A stretch of DNA of 64,000 nt from Undaria pinnatifida (Eukaryota; Sar; Phaeophyceae; Laminariales; Alariaceae). The stretch is taken from the NCBI GenBank assembly GCA_012845835.1, contig JABAKD010000002.1:8042120-8106119 (forward strand), read 5' to 3'. Of this stretch, positions 32,917 to 44,762 are shown piece after piece (the stretch's first letter is position 1; every line of letters begins with the position of its first letter). Made by a program: the position numbers and the translations under genes. Under the pieces are notes generated by a model that was not told the origin of the DNA, did no database searches, and worked only from the letters and a program-made list of their open reading frames with translations.

Positions 32917-34900
32917 AGAACTTGAATATAGTGAGCGCTGATACTCTGTGCTGGTATTTTTTGGGCAAGACAGTCGGTGTGGGCGATGCCCTATATCCCA
33001 TCATTCATGGGTACGCGGGGGCTAATACCATTTTCTGTATGGGCGCAGCTGCGATAGTGCGGCACTCTGCACTGCTGTCGACGCAAGTGTCCCCTTATAG
33101 TGCGGTCGGTGTTGGTGCGGAATGTTTTTAGCTGTCGAGGCGTTAGGCCGTCTTCCTACTGCCGGTACATGTGCTGCCTTTTTTTTTTTTCTTTTTTTTT
33201 TTATCCTCCGGCGGATGTGCTGCCCTTCTACAATGCTGCTAGGATAAATGCTGCCATTTTTTTTTGCGGCTCTTACGACGGATACTGTCCGTTGCAATGC
33301 GGTTTACAGTTGGCGGAGACGCTGAGCACTATACTTTTGGCACAAACGCCGCCTCTCTGCTGCTGTTAGTATATGTGCTGCCGTTCACGATGATGCTCTG
33401 TCTATGCTGGCCTTTTCTTTTTCTCTGCACATGTTCGGACGACTACTGCCCGTTACAGAGCGTTTACCTCAGTTCGCGGAGATACTGCGTTTTGCAGCTT
33501 TTAATAGTGCAAGTGGGGATCAGCTCGTTTGATGCGGTACTTAGGGGCAAACAGCCTTTATATTCGGCTGCGGGCGTACACACCTTTTCTACAGCTAGTT
33601 TTGATATTATACTACCCTATTTCAGGCGGTTGGTGTTCTCGTCACCCGTGGTCACAGGAACAATCTTGCAGCAATCAGAACTAATGTAGGCTCGACCGTC
33701 CCTCTATAGTGCGGTCGGTGGGGGAACTGCCTTGTTCGGACGCTATACTACCCATCTTGGTGCGGTTGGAATTGCCGTTACCTGTTAATACAGCAGCGGT
33801 GCTACAGCAATCAGCACTACTGTAGGCGCGATCGTCCCCCTATAGTGCGGACGGTGGGGAAACTGCCCTGTTCGGGGGTTATACTGCCCATCTTTGCGCG
33901 GTTGGTATTGTCGGTACCTATGGGCACAGCAACGATAATGCAGCGAGCAGCACTACTGTAGGCGCGACCGTCCCCCTATAGTGCGGTCGGTGGGGAAACT
34001 ACGTTGTTCAAGCGTTGTACTGACCTTTTCCTCTGGTTGGCACATATACAACCCTCTACTGTGCTACCCCCCCGCAGACTACTGTTGGGGCGGATGCTAC
34101 CCGTCTTTTTTATACGGTTGGTGCGCGATCCTCTACCGTCCTAGCCCCCTACACTACTTTTGGGGCAGATGTTACCCGTTTTTTATACGGTTGGCTGCGC
34201 GATCCTCTACTGTGCTACCCCCCCCTACACTACTATTAGGGCAGATGCTGCCCGTGTTGAATAAGGTTGGCTGCGTGATCCTCTACTGTGCTACCCCCCT
34301 ACACTTCTGTCGGGCGACCCTTTACTGTGCTACCCCCTTACACTGCACCTAGGTTAAATGCTGCCTGTTTTCGTGCGATGAGCGTCGGCGTGTTGGGCGA
34401 CCCTTTGCTGTGCTACCCCTCCACTGCACCTAGGATAAAGGCCTGTTTTGGTGCGATGAGCGTCAACGTGTTAGGTGGCTCTTTTCTGTGCTGCCCCCCT
34501 ACTCTGTGCATGGGTTAAATGCTGCCTTTTTTGGTGCGATGGGCGTGAGCGTCTTGTGCAACCCTTTCCTGTGCTACCCCCTACACTGCATCTAGGTTAA
34601 ATGCTGCCTGTTTTGGTGCGATGGGCGTGGGCGTTTTGGACGACGCTTATCTGTTCTACCCCCCCCGCCTAGGGTAAATGCTGCCGGTTTGAGTGCGATG
34701 GCTGCACACGTACCTTTACTGTGTTGCGCCCCCTGCACTGCGGTTAGGGCCAGTGCTGCTCATTTTTGGCCGCTTTTACTGCGGTTCGTGCGGGCGTTAC
34801 CCATATTCTCTATGGCCAAACTGGCCGCTGCTCGTATGTTGCGATTTTGGTGGATGGTACCCTTCTTAACGCTGTCCTCCGTTTATGCTGCTAGTTGGCG
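32917..34900 (+). repeat. Degenerate tandem arrays inside the gypsy element
   Basis: At about 33687-34020 a 137-bp unit with CGACCGTCC, CTATAGTGCGG(T/A)CGGTG and TGTTCG starts near 33690, 33827 and 33964. At 34050-34760 a second array of about 75-100-bp units has TGTGCTACCCCC, CTACACT, AGG(T/A)TAAATGCTGCC and GTGCGATG. Frames across it are translated repeat. Confidence 0.75.
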
Positions 34901-35100
34901 TGGCTGCTTCCATCACTGATGATGGTCGGAGTCGAGGCCTATGTCTTGCTGTTTGCTGGCACACAAATACTACCGCTACTTGCAGCAGGGACACCACAAC
35001 AACATGTGCCTCCGTAGCTTCTTTACGCGCCGTTCCCATCCTGCCACCTTCCCCCACACCGCCTCCTTCCGCTGCCCTCCCTACAGACAACAAGCAACAA

Positions 35101-35696
35101 CATGCCTACCAGTGAGGACGCGCGCTACTCGGGGCAGGCTGAGGTCTTGCACGCGCCCCAACCTCGATGCCCACGAGACAGGGAGAGCTCATTCGAGATC
35201 CCGCGACTCCAGGCGGGGGGAACCACGGAAGGCGGGTTCCGGTGACGAGACAGAAGACGGAGCGCCATACCACCACCCGGACCCACCAACCAAGAGGGTC
35301 GACTCGCGGTTGGCGCAGAAAAGAAGACGGACCAACCTCCACCGGATTCGGGGGCGTCTCGACGCCAGCTCTCGACAGACATACACGTCGGATCACCATG
35401 GTGGTATCCCGCGCTCGCCCGCCTCTTCTGCCCCCGCTCCTGCTCCTCGGTTGCGCTTTGGAGCCGCCAATAACCGGGCGGAAATACTCACGCGCGCCAG
35501 CCTGGCACATTCCGTACCGGCCACCAACAGCTCGACGGCGGTACAGCACCATCGACAACACTGTCGGGGACACCTCTTTTGTTTTCAAAAGATTCTCGTG
35601 TTCCCGTTGCTAGCCTGTCCCCTAACGCAGCGCAAATTTCCTCTGTCAAGAACCCACGGGCTCCTACGCCGTCTGCGGACGATTCGCACGGCGTAG
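35101..35696 (+). pseudogene. Possible gag remnant
   Basis: ATG at 35101 opens a short acidic/polar frame (MPTSEDARYSGQAEV) that stops at about 35245. A neighbouring frame in another register continues with a Lys/Arg-rich segment (PPTKRVDSRLAQKRRR) and a Ser/Pro-rich tail. Position between LTR and integrase, strand and basic character would suit a frameshifted gag, but no capsid or zinc-knuckle motif is present. Confidence 0.2.
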
Positions 35697-38501
35697 AACC
35701 GGCAGCTGGAACTAGCGCTTCAAGCGTGGTTCCCCCCGGCCAGGTTTTTGTTTTTTTCGACGGTGAGGACGCGCGCTTCTAGCGACGTTCCCCTCGGCCA
35801 TGGTCTGAGTTCGGCGACGGGAACCGCGCTTCCATCGCCGTTTGCCTCAACCGCGGCATAAACTCGGCAATGGGGGTACGCGCTCCAAACGCCGCCCCCA
35901 TCAACCATGGTACGGAAGCCTGCGCTTTGCGCTACCCCCCAGGCATGCGTCGCGCAGCAATATAGCTGCGGTGACGGCGCGTCGTCTTTTTACGCGAATG
36001 TTTTCATCTCCCCCTCACCCTGACCAGGCGGTGACGGTCGGTTTGAGGTGTGGGACTGCCGACCCTCAATTACTTTTTCTGACCACGAGGTGGCGGTCGG
36101 TTTGAGGTGTGGGAAGGCCAACGCTAAAACACCGAGATCTTTTGCGAGGCTCAATCTGGTGTTTGCTCGCGATAACAGCGGGCGTTCTGTCTTTTTTTTT
36201 CATTAAGGAGGAGTCGACAAGATTAGCTACCTTGTCTCCCTTCTCCAAGAGGCCTAACGGAACAGAGCCTTCTCGGGTAAAACCATTATTGCCACCTGCC
36301 CGAGCCCCGCTCCAGAAACCGCCCACAGGGTCTACGGACCCTGCTTCGTCTTCGAACGCGCTAACCCACGTATTCAGGCTATGTCTGCCCCAGTGGCATA
36401 GGATGAAGATGCCACACTGCGCGATGGGCCAGTGATGACGCCACGGCCTCAAGCCTGATCAGCTGCACGCTATTCCCGTAAATTTACGGAAGAATTGCGC
36501 CTCTTGTCAAGCAGAAACAGCTCAAAGCCCTTGCCCCTTCGGGCGCAGTTAAAGCAGTTTTCTTGCAATTATAAGCCGAAGAGCGAAGAGACCACGACGC
36601 GAGAAACCGTAGGTTCGGACTCGCGTCGTGCTCCCGAGGCCTGGTATTCCTGAGGGGGACACTACAGGCCCAAAGTGCCGAGGAATGTCCCCAGTCGTAA
36701 GAGAGGATTTGCCATAGGCTCTGCATGGTCGCGGTCGGACGCGAGGACAGGAGGAGCTGCAGGAGCAGGGGTCGCGGCGGTCGATGGGGTCATCCGCGGC
36801 CGTGGGGCTCGCGGCGGGGTTGTAACTCGTCTGGAAGATGGTCGAGGGCCCCCGTCATGCCCGAATCCATAATCTGCAGCGGGGGTGCATTATCCGTTGC
36901 TGTCGCTGTTCGTCGGCGCGTCGTCGACGGCGGAGGGGCTGGAGTGCCAAGCAAGGCGGACACGGACACAGTCGAACCGGTGGTCGCGGTGGGGCCGTTT
37001 GCTGCGTAGAACGCCTTGATAGATAAGTCGGCTGTGCGATGGGCGTCGTTGCAGCCAGGGCTTCTGCGGAGCCCGTGCCGCCCTCGATGGGTATAACAAA
37101 ACCCGAAGTGAAAACGGTGTCAGCGGCAGGCGAAACCGACCCGCGGCCGGTACAGCCTTCGGAGTGACGACGGAGGCAGAAACACGAGCGAAGAATCTCC
37201 CCGGGGAGGCAAAAAGGCCGTAAATCCTTATACGTGGCTCGTGTGTGTAACACTCATGAAATGCGGTAGAGGTGAGAGGCAGCCCACCCAAGGCAGCATG
37301 TATAGTGCGGGGCACGAGCCCATCCAATACAGTGCTTTCGGCGAGGGGTTCGAGTCCACCCAAAGCAGGGCTTTCGGTGTGGGGCACGAGCCCACTCAAG
37401 ACAGTGCTTTCGGCGAGGGGCGCGAGTCCACCCAAGCCGACACCTGGGATCGGCGAGGAGGGAGCGCGCAGCCCGCGGGTCCGTAAGAGGTAGATAGCGC
37501 TATCTCCAACGGGGTTGAGGATTGTCAACCTCACCGGGTTGAAGTTTGTCAAGCCACTGCGGTCATACTCCGTGGCAGGCTCTGGACAACGGGCTATAAA
37601 AATCGGCGATGTTGTTGGCTCTGCCTTTGCGATACTCGAGTGTTCAAGCGAACGCAGTGACGGGCTCAAGCTACCGCTGAACTCCTTCGTTGAGGGCCCC
37701 CACTTTGTCAATGCTCTCTTGTGTCTTGTGGCCGGAGGATATGCGGAACTTTGTTGCCCACAGTACCCTCGGAGGCGTTTGGGACCTCAAACAATGCTAC
37801 CGGTCCTCAAATCTAGAGGAGTCCAGTGCCTCTCCGAGTCGAGCGTTGCTCGACTGATACACGCGATTTTCATAGGCCAGAAGCTATCTCCAATACTCCA
37901 CGGCTTACCACGGCTTTTAGTTGGCCAACGCGCCCGAGAAATAGGTCGGAAACGCCGAAGGGGAAGCTTTGCGAGCGCTGGCCGCTGTTAACGGCCCGGC
38001 CGCGGCGCGGACGAGATTTCTTGGTTCTTGTATTCGTAGTGCAGGTGCGGAACCGACTAGGGGAGGCCGGGTGCGCCGACCTGGCCTCATTGTCGCAAAT
38101 AGCTTCGCGAACGGCACGAAATACCCCACCGAGCAAGTTTTTCCTCTCCCCTGGCATGGGTTTCTGGCCCTGGGACCAATGCCCCACACTTGCTCCAGAG
38201 GGCTGGATTCAGCCAGAAGCTTGTTGTCAGAGCTCAAACAGTGATTTTTTTATGGCTGGATTCTGCGTAAATTTGGCGTAGGTCCCAGATAACACGGCGT
38301 TTTGCTTCTCCCTGTCGCCAGCACAGGAGTCAAAGTTGCGCACGCCTCGACCGATGTGTGTGCGTGTGCTTGGACTAGGCGACGACATGATGAGCTCCAC
38401 TGCTCGATGGTCTTGGAAAAGCCTGGTCTTTTCGGCCATCATGTACCTCTCCGCGAAAGAACATGGCACGTCGTCCACGGCAAACGACGAAGGGGACTAC
38501 G
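35697..38501 (+). other. Gypsy interior, no reverse transcriptase found
   Basis: Several overlapping frames (37515-37991 plus, 36890-37711 minus, 37826-38281 plus) have no polymerase (YxDD), RNase H or protease signature. A 72-bp tandem repeat (GCACGAGCCCA, ACAGTGCTTTCGGCGAGGG) lies at 37312-37450 and makes the antisense frame look repetitive (LGGLxPLAESTVL). Confidence 0.45.
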
Positions 38502-38739
38502 AAGCCATCCCACGATAGGGTTGCAGCAAAAAGTCCCTGAGCTCCTCACATGAGGAACTCAATATCTCACCCGAAAAATGACTTCGAAGGCATTGGTTCG
38601 CACAACCAGACCAAGCATCTATGCCTTAGTCCAAAAACAAATGTAATCGTGAAATAACTTCATTGACCGGCAGTTCCTCACACTCAATCGCCCAAGGACG
38701 TTTTGGCGCCAAACATGCAACCCCTACCGTGGGATGACT
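38502..38739. mobile_element. Family G MITE inserted in the gypsy element
   Basis: Left AAGCCATCCCACGATAGGG; right-end complement AGTCATCCCACGGTAGGGG. CTACG flanks both sides (38497-38501 and 38740-38744), a plausible 5-bp target duplication. The internal palindrome GAGCTCCTCACATGAGGAAC matches the other G copies. Confidence 0.75.
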
Positions 38740-38829
38740 CTACGGTGGAAAATAGGATGGGGGCTGCCAGAATAACACCACTTTGTCTGTGGAGTATTTG
38801 AGACAAGGGTCAGAAGCCATGTTGGAATT

Positions 38830-39295
38830 TGGGCCTCCAATGTCCCAGTCTGGAAACACAGGCCTCGGGAGCACGACGCGAATCCGCACCCGTGGTTTCT
38901 TGCCTCGGATCTTCTTCGCTCGTTGGCGGAAAAACGCGACAATCCGCTCGAACTGCGCCCGAAAAATAGCAAAACCCGACGGTGCCAACCCGTCGGTAGC
39001 CTCGTTGGACATTTGTGGGTCTGCAATGTCCCCTTCTGGGAACACCAGTCCTCGGCTCTTTGGGCCTGCAGTGTCTCCTTGTGGGAGCACCAGGCCTCGG
39101 GAGTAAGCTGCGAGTCCGAACCCGGGGCTTCTCGCCTCGGGTCCTCCTCACTCGCTGGCGGAAACTCGTAAGAAGCCGCCCTCGCCGCACCCGAAAAAGA
39201 ATCCAACGCCGACGGTGCCAACCCGTCGGTAGCCTCGTTGAACGTTGGGTCTGCAATGTCCCCCTCACGCCTTCTCCTGGTGACAAGCCAACTGC
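38830..39295. repeat. 233-bp tandem duplication upstream of the integrase
   Basis: GACGGTGCCAACCCGTCGGT occurs at 38978 and 39211. CTTGCCTCGGATCTTCTTCG at about 38899 pairs with CTTCTCGCCTCGGGTCCTCC at about 39130. The N-terminal part of the integrase-containing frame lies on this duplication and is not integrase. Confidence 0.7.
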
Positions 39296-40448
39296 GCCTA
39301 CAAAGTCGGACGCCCTCGGCGACGCTGCTGAATTGCGGTTCGCTGATTCCGTCGCGAGTTATTCGCATGCCGATAGGAAGCGAGAGCAGCACACTGAGCC
39401 GACGTGCCACGCCACGATGCCTAACACCTCTATCAGAAGGCCGTCAGTCCTGCCGCCCGACGTTTTGGTGTGCTACCTCTCGCACAAGCGTCCGTTCCTC
39501 TCAGACATCAAGGAGCTGCGGGGTAAGGGTCGACTACATACAACAGACCACGACATCGTCCTACTCGTCCGTAACCCAACACTGCCGTCAACAAGGTCTG
39601 ACAAACCCAACTCTGTAGGGCGAGCTTCTTGCTCGCTAATTGATGAGCCAGTTCGCATTTACATTCCCCTGCCCATACGCCCTTGGATCATGCAAGGTTG
39701 TCACTCGACGGTCTCTTGTCATGTTGGCACCATGCGCACGTTGCGCATGCTGGAGCGGTTTTATTGGTGGATTGGCATGAATGTGTGCACCCGGTGGTGG
39801 CTTCGCCACTGCTTGAAGTGTCAAGCGTGGAAAACCCCACGACTGACCGTCCGCTGGCCCATCATCTTAATGCCTCCACCGGAAGGTCCAGGTGTCGCCA
39901 TCAGTGTTGACCACTTCGGCCGCCTTCCGGTCACACCACGAGGCAACACCTACATCCTGCTATTCACCGATCGCTTCAGTCGTCGGGCTGACACGTTCCC
40001 CGTCACTGCCGCTGAGTTCACCGCGGAGGGTACAGCCAATTGCCTGGTGAACCAATACGTCTCCTTGTGGGGGTGCCCGCGCACCATACTCTCGGACAAC
40101 GGACTGCAGTTCTGCTCCAAGCTTTCGCAAGCTGTATATCAGCTGTTGGGCGTGCACGAGCTTGCTACAAGCTCCTATCATCCCAAGTGTAACGGGGGCG
40201 TTGAGCGGGTAAACCACAATATGGCCCAAATGCTGGCTATGGTCGTCAACGAGCGACAAGACGATTGGGACTTGCATCTGCCCCACGTCGAATTCGCTTA
40301 CAACAATTCCGTCAGCGCGGCGGCAGGTCTGGCGCCCAACGAGGTCCACATGGGCAGATTCCCACGGCTTCCCCTGACGGTTTTCGACCGCACTGGTGTC
40401 GTGGGACACCAGAGTCTGACCCGTGACCACCTGGCCTATCGCGACTAG
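39015..40448 (+). CDS. Ty3/gypsy integrase (pol fragment), broken
   Basis: Would catalyse insertion of retrotransposon cDNA in the nucleus. A 477-residue frame; integrase proper starts near residue 200. A zinc-binding HHCC domain is visible (H230, H236, C266, C269, with RFYWWIGM between). The catalytic core has D299 (SVDHFG), D361 (LSDNGLQF) and E397 (GGVERVN), i.e. D,61,D,35,E. SSYHPKCNGGVERVN and AYNNSVSAAAGLAPNEV are typical of Ty3/gypsy. The frame ends at an in-frame TAG at 40446. The same frame continues after it to LNWTGPYNIL (40668-40697), the GPY/F module of the integrase C-terminus, so the stop is a disabling change unless read through. The start is uncertain because RT and RNase H are missing upstream. 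Confidence 0.92.
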   Translation: MGLQCPLLGTPVLGSLGLQCLLVGAPGLGSKLRVRTRGFSPRVLLTRWRKLVRSRPRRTRKRIQRRRCQPVGSLVERWVCNVPLTPSPGDKPTAPTKSDALGDAAELRFADSVASYSHADRKREQHTEPTCHATMPNTSIRRPSVLPPDVLVCYLSHKRPFLSDIKELRGKGRLHTTDHDIVLLVRNPTLPSTRSDKPNSVGRASCSLIDEPVRIYIPLPIRPWIMQGCHSTVSCHVGTMRTLRMLERFYWWIGMNVCTRWWLRHCLKCQAWKTPRLTVRWPIILMPPPEGPGVAISVDHFGRLPVTPRGNTYILLFTDRFSRRADTFPVTAAEFTAEGTANCLVNQYVSLWGCPRTILSDNGLQFCSKLSQAVYQLLGVHELATSSYHPKCNGGVERVNHNMAQMLAMVVNERQDDWDLHLPHVEFAYNNSVSAAAGLAPNEVHMGRFPRLPLTVFDRTGVVGHQSLTRDHLAYRD

Positions 40449-41567
40449 GCCACCGACCGGCAAAATCGCGCGAACGACATTGTCCGCGCACGCCACGCCC
40501 TCACCGTTTCTCGTGCTAACCGCATAAACTCCGCTCTCGCCGACGCGCTGCGTCCAGCACCTAACTTTGCTTCGGGTGGCTGGGCATGGGTGTGTAATTC
40601 TGCCTCTACCATCCGCCAGGGTGTGAAAGCGAACACCGACACCAAGGTACTCAAGGCCAAACTCGCGCTTAACTGGACGGGCCCGTACAACATTCTGGCA
40701 GTCGGTCCCTGCAACGCCGCCGAAAAACCCCGGACGGTTTGCCGCTCGGGAGCAACCTCCTCTATTTGGATCTCCATTCCGACCTGTCCGGTTCGGACGC
40801 TCGTCGGCGTGTGGCCATCGAGCGCTGCAAACCCTGCGCCAACCCCCACGACAGTAGGGACATGCCCAACTACCTACCGCCGGGGCTGGCGCAGTACGTG
40901 CTCAACAATTTTTCCAGGAAGTCCCCGCCGTACCACGTCACTCAAGATGACGTTTTGACTCCCCTCCAACGGCTGGAGGTGGGCCAGATCACCGGGTCAT
41001 CAGTCGGTACGGGGGCGAGGTGGCGTCATCGCGGTGTTGTACAAGACGCATTGAACGGGACTCTCCGAACCTTCCTGGGAGCGGGAAATAGACCTCCACC
41101 TCTCTCGCTCCCACATGTTGCGTCATTGGACTGGAACCCTGGACCAGCACCGCCAAATCAACCGCTTCTATCGCCGAATGCGGATCGGGGCGGCACAGCG
41201 CGAGCTCTCCCGCACCAACGGGGAACGTTTCCTAGCCCCGGGCTACGCCAGTGTTCCCCGCGTCGATTGGCTCCGTCGCTACCACGACACAGTACTTCCT
41301 AAGCGAGCCCACTTTCGGTACAAGGGAGACAATGGGTTATGGTGGCTTGGAAAAATCAGCGCGAGCAATACCGAGGACAAGGTATACTTGGTCCGCTTTC
41401 TGGACGACCCGGGACCCATTAAACTTCCTCTTCCCCCGGCGCGTTACACGACTTCGACGGGAGCCGTACGAGGCTCTTGGTGCCTGCGCGTTCACATCGC
41501 CAGCGCGTTTCCTCGGGGAATCCAACGTAACGTAGACGAATCTCGAGGAGCGGCCGTGTCCAGTTGA
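40449..41567 (+). pseudogene. Pol C-terminal remnant: GPY/F and Tudor-like module, frameshifted
   Basis: Frame 3 continues from the TAG to about 40730 (GPY/F module). Similar sequence then continues in frame 2 (40739-41302, with RRRVAIERCKPCA and PPYHVTQDDVLTPLQ) and back in frame 3 from 41115 (YKGDNGLWWLGKI, VYLVRFLDDPGP, LPPARYTTSTGAVRGSW). The last block looks like a Tudor/Agenet-type fold appended to integrase, as I recall from algal retroelement polyproteins. At least one stop and two frameshifts are needed to explain the layout, so it is a pseudogene. Confidence 0.75.
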
Positions 41568-42459
41568 TTTTCAAGCCGCCACCGCTTCTCGATAGTTCTC
41601 CATTTTGGGGGGTCATTTTTCTTGAGTCTTTGTCTTGGGGTTGTCCGTAGTGTCCTAAGAGTCTTCGTCGGGTTTTGGGGCGGTTCTTTCCACTTTTTTT
41701 GTTTTGTCCTGCCGAACCCCCTGCTTAGTGCCGGGCCAGGGTTCCGATAAAACGCCGCTATTTGAGGCGCAGGGCAATCGCTTTTTCGTCGTTGTTCAAT
41801 TTCGCCCTGCCGACGCCATCCTCAGCCCAGAACCGGGGGGCGACCAGGGTACCCTGTTCGCGCGTAACGTGGTACAGGGCCATGCACAGGCCTGTGCGTC
41901 ATCTTTCAATTTTTGTGTGTTTTATTTGATCTACTTTGGTTTTTTCGGCTAAACACTTCCCCCCCTCGCGGGGCTGTAAATGCGGCCACCTTCCATCCCG
42001 GGTATTTGTCGTTTCTTCGTCTAATCCCCCGCCATGCCGATGGCCCGCGGTATATTTTTTACATGACGTCTCCCTTGTGTTAGCGCCTGTGTTTCTCGCC
42101 ATATCGACGAGGGCTCGCCTTGCCATAGTACCTTTTGTGTGGTTGGTCTGCCGTAGAGCCTTTCCTGCCCCCCCCGCCACACCGGCGGTATGCGGCATGT
42201 TCTAGAGCCTTTTCTGCCCCCCCTCCGCCACATCGGCGGTACGCGCCAGGTTCGTGATGGGTGGCTTTTTCCTTGTTGTAGATTCTGCGTTTTCTTCAAC
42301 TGCTTTACTTCGCGTATTTCTGGCCCCATAGGCAAGTCGTTAGAGGTGTGGGGGTGGGTTATGAGGAGCCGCATCTTCGACTCATGGCCTAGTTCGTAGA
42401 ACCGGAGTATCCCCGAATCTCCCATATTTTTGCATATGCGGCTCATCAGGGTGGGCTAG
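41568..42459 (+). other. Gypsy 3' region
   Basis: No coding frame supported. About 51-bp duplication at 42157-42255 (GAGCCTTT.CTGCCCCCCC, CACA.CGGCGGTA.GCG). The purine-rich AGGGTGGG just before 42460 is a weak polypurine-tract candidate. Confidence 0.5.
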
Positions 42460-42696
42460 TGTTAAGATACGGCCTCGAAAGGCCTGTAATTATCCGTATT
42501 TGAGGTTATTTGGATGGGTTTCGTATGATTAGGTTGGCGTTTTATATTCGGGATAGTCAGGAAATAGATCAGAGGCACCTCCGATCTCAGAAGCCATCCG
42601 GGGCTCTAGTGGAATCGAATAAGTAAGTACTCTCCGAGGACCTGCTCAATTGGCAGACCTGCAGGGGCACTCTTTGTCCCCGCCCAATAACATTAC
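42460..42696 (+). repeat. 3' LTR, 237 bp
   Basis: Starts TGTTAAGATACGGCCTCGAA and ends CAATAACATTAC. Relative to the 5' LTR it has several small deletions (after GAGGCAC and in the AAAGCTACGACTACG segment) and scattered substitutions. Confidence 0.9.
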
Positions 42697-42975
42697 TTGG
42701 TACAACGATTTATTTCCTTCCACAGCTGTCAGACATTGTCCCCCTCAAAAACTGGTTTTATTGTTTCCGCGCACAGCCTGACTAACATCACCCTGTTGAC
42801 CCTGGTACAAGCTAAACTGTAGTTCCAAGGGGAGTCTATATCCTTAATGAAGACGCACGCCCAGTAATACGCGCGATCGGAGTATCACAAACAGCTTGCA
42901 AAGATGAGTTTCGACAAAATCTTGATCTCACCGCTGGAAGGAGTGCATTTTTATTTCTAAATATATATATATAAT
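42697..42975 (+). repeat. R1 repeat, right part of the copy split by the gypsy element
   Basis: Resumes with GATTTATTTCCTTCCACAGC and runs through CACCCTGTTGACCCTGGTAC and the GATCGGAGTATCACA block to the terminal AT run (ATATATATATATAATC). Confidence 0.85.
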
Positions 42976-43690
42976 CATGAAGGACATATAAGCATGCCAT
43001 AAGTACCTGCCGTGGTAGTACTCGTATTCCACGGTAACCAGAAAGCACTACTCGCACTCGCATAAATAGCATAAAAAAAAAAACATGACGAAAAATAAAA
43101 AATTTCCCGTCCACCTCATAGTATGTCTTCGAAATGTTGGGCATCTGCATGTACAACGCAGGAGGTAGAATTTTTTACTATCATCCACCTCTGCTCCCTG
43201 CCACTACCACCACCACACACACCCCTTCCCCGCCGCCCCCAAAAATGCCCCCGGTCACCAAAAGATGGTTGTCGAATAAGACCATGTTGTGCGGAGTGGA
43301 GAACCAACCCTAACTCTGCACAAGGGGAATGCTCACATCGCGTAGTATGAATATGGTGAGGCACCCACGAAGCAGTTACATCGTACTACCCGTTGCTGTC
43401 TCTGGAGTGGCCACACCAGAAAACAGAGGAACCCATTGGCGCTGTCATCCATAAGCAAGAAAGTAGGCATAAGATGCCAAAGTCCGTCTACGAACGGTTC
43501 TTGGAACGATGCAGTTCACCCTTCATGCGACTCACCGAACACCTCACGGCGCTTTGCGCTTGGTGCAAGCAATGTCTGCCTGGTTGGTGAAACCCGATGT
43601 GCTCCGTCCCGGCAAAATAGGGAGGGTCTATGGTCGTACGACTACGGCCATGCACAAACTGAGTACCCCCCCCCCCCCAGACACACACGC
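42976..43690. other. No gene supported
   Basis: Frames at 43123-43350 and 43393-43826 on both strands have no motif. C-rich near 43670-43680, where the next R1 copy begins. Confidence 0.35.
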
Positions 43691-44525
43691 ACACAACAAC
43701 AAAAAAACGCCCCCCCTCCCCGGCCGCCCCACCTAAAATCAAAATCTGCCAGAGTAATAAACACTGCCAGACAGGTGATATAACATAATTACATTTCCAG
43801 TAATCCATGCCGTAGCTCCAATTCATTCACTATGTGGCCTTCAAGGTCAAATTACTCCCCTCCTCGTCCCCTCCTTCCCCGCCACCCGCACCATCGTCTA
43901 GACCTAGCACCACGCGTACAGCAAGTTCCTAACAGCTACACGTGTACGCGACCTAAAGCGACTGGAATCCCCCGCCCTCCCTCGTTTTTAACCCCCCTCC
44001 CCCCCCTTCGAAAACTGCAGCGTACCCTCACCGGTTGTACAACATACAGGATATACATGATATACTGATTAATTCCTTCCACAACCGTCAGATTTGTCCC
44101 CGTAGGGCGGGTTAGGTTCCGCGTACAGATTGAGTTTCCCTCGCCCTCCGCTTCCTCGCCCCCCCGCTCCCCTTGCTCCCTCCTTTTAAAACCTCCCGCC
44201 CCCGACACCCGCGCCCTTAAAACCTCCGCCCTCCCCTCACCGGGCATACGACTTACACGTTATACTTGATAAACTGACGCATGTTTTTCCACAGCCGTCA
44301 GATTTTGTCCCGAGTTTTATAGCTTCCGCGCACAGATTGGTTAGCATCACCCTGTTAGCCCTGATAAAGCTACACTGTAGTGTCAAGGGGAGTCGCCGAC
44401 CTGTACCCTTAATGAGGATACAAACCCAGTAATACGCGCGATATCGCACATAGCTTACAAAGATGAGTTTTGACGAAATCTTCGATCTCACAGCTGGTGG
44501 AGTGTATCTATATTGTTATAATATA
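43691..44525 (+). repeat. R1 repeat, shortened poly-C copy
   Basis: AAATCTGCCAGAGTAATAAAC, CTAGACCTAGCACCACGCGT, GCGACCTAAAGC, ACAGGATATACATGATA, TGTAGTGTCAAGGGGAGTCG and the constant end to GTTATAATATAAAC. C runs are shorter than in other copies. Confidence 0.85.
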
Positions 44526-44725
44526 AACAAATATAATATATGCCATTCAGAGGGGAGACAACTCCCTGGTGTATATGATCTGCATGATCTAGATCATGTT
44601 GCCGGGTGCGAGCCGTATGATCTGCGCGATCTAGCACATGTTTTTGCTGGGTTAGATATGTGCTACAAAAGATCCTGCACGCGTCATACCAGATAGATAT
44701 TGATAGATTATTTAGATTATTATCT

Positions 44726-44762
44726 AGATTACCTAGATTACCTAGATTACCTAGATTATCTG
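44726..44762. repeat. 10-bp microsatellite
   Basis: CTAGATTAC(C) repeated about four times with edge variation. Confidence 0.8.

Larger units (their letters stand above)
31368..42696 (+). mobile_element. Ty3/gypsy LTR retrotransposon, degenerate, 11.3 kb
   Basis: Two related long terminal repeats bound an internal region that encodes a Ty3/gypsy-type integrase on the same strand. The order LTR, PBS-like sequence, unrecognised leader, integrase, 3' region, LTR is as expected. No reverse transcriptase, RNase H or protease motif was seen, the integrase frame is broken, and the 5' half holds tandem arrays and at least one MITE. The element is therefore dead and probably rearranged. LTR differences (length 263 versus 237 and many substitutions) indicate age. 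It interrupts an R1 copy that resumes at 42697; the 4 bases flanking each LTR (ATGA, TTGG) align to the same R1 position but differ at two sites. Confidence 0.85.

Noticed and set aside
36890-37711. 273-aa minus-strand frame with LGGLxPLAESTVL repeats
   Set aside because: It is antisense to the gypsy element and its repeats come from a 72-bp DNA tandem repeat; no supporting motif.
38724-39410. 228-aa minus-strand frame with internal repeats
   Set aside because: It lies antisense to the integrase frame, over a 233-bp duplication and a MITE end.
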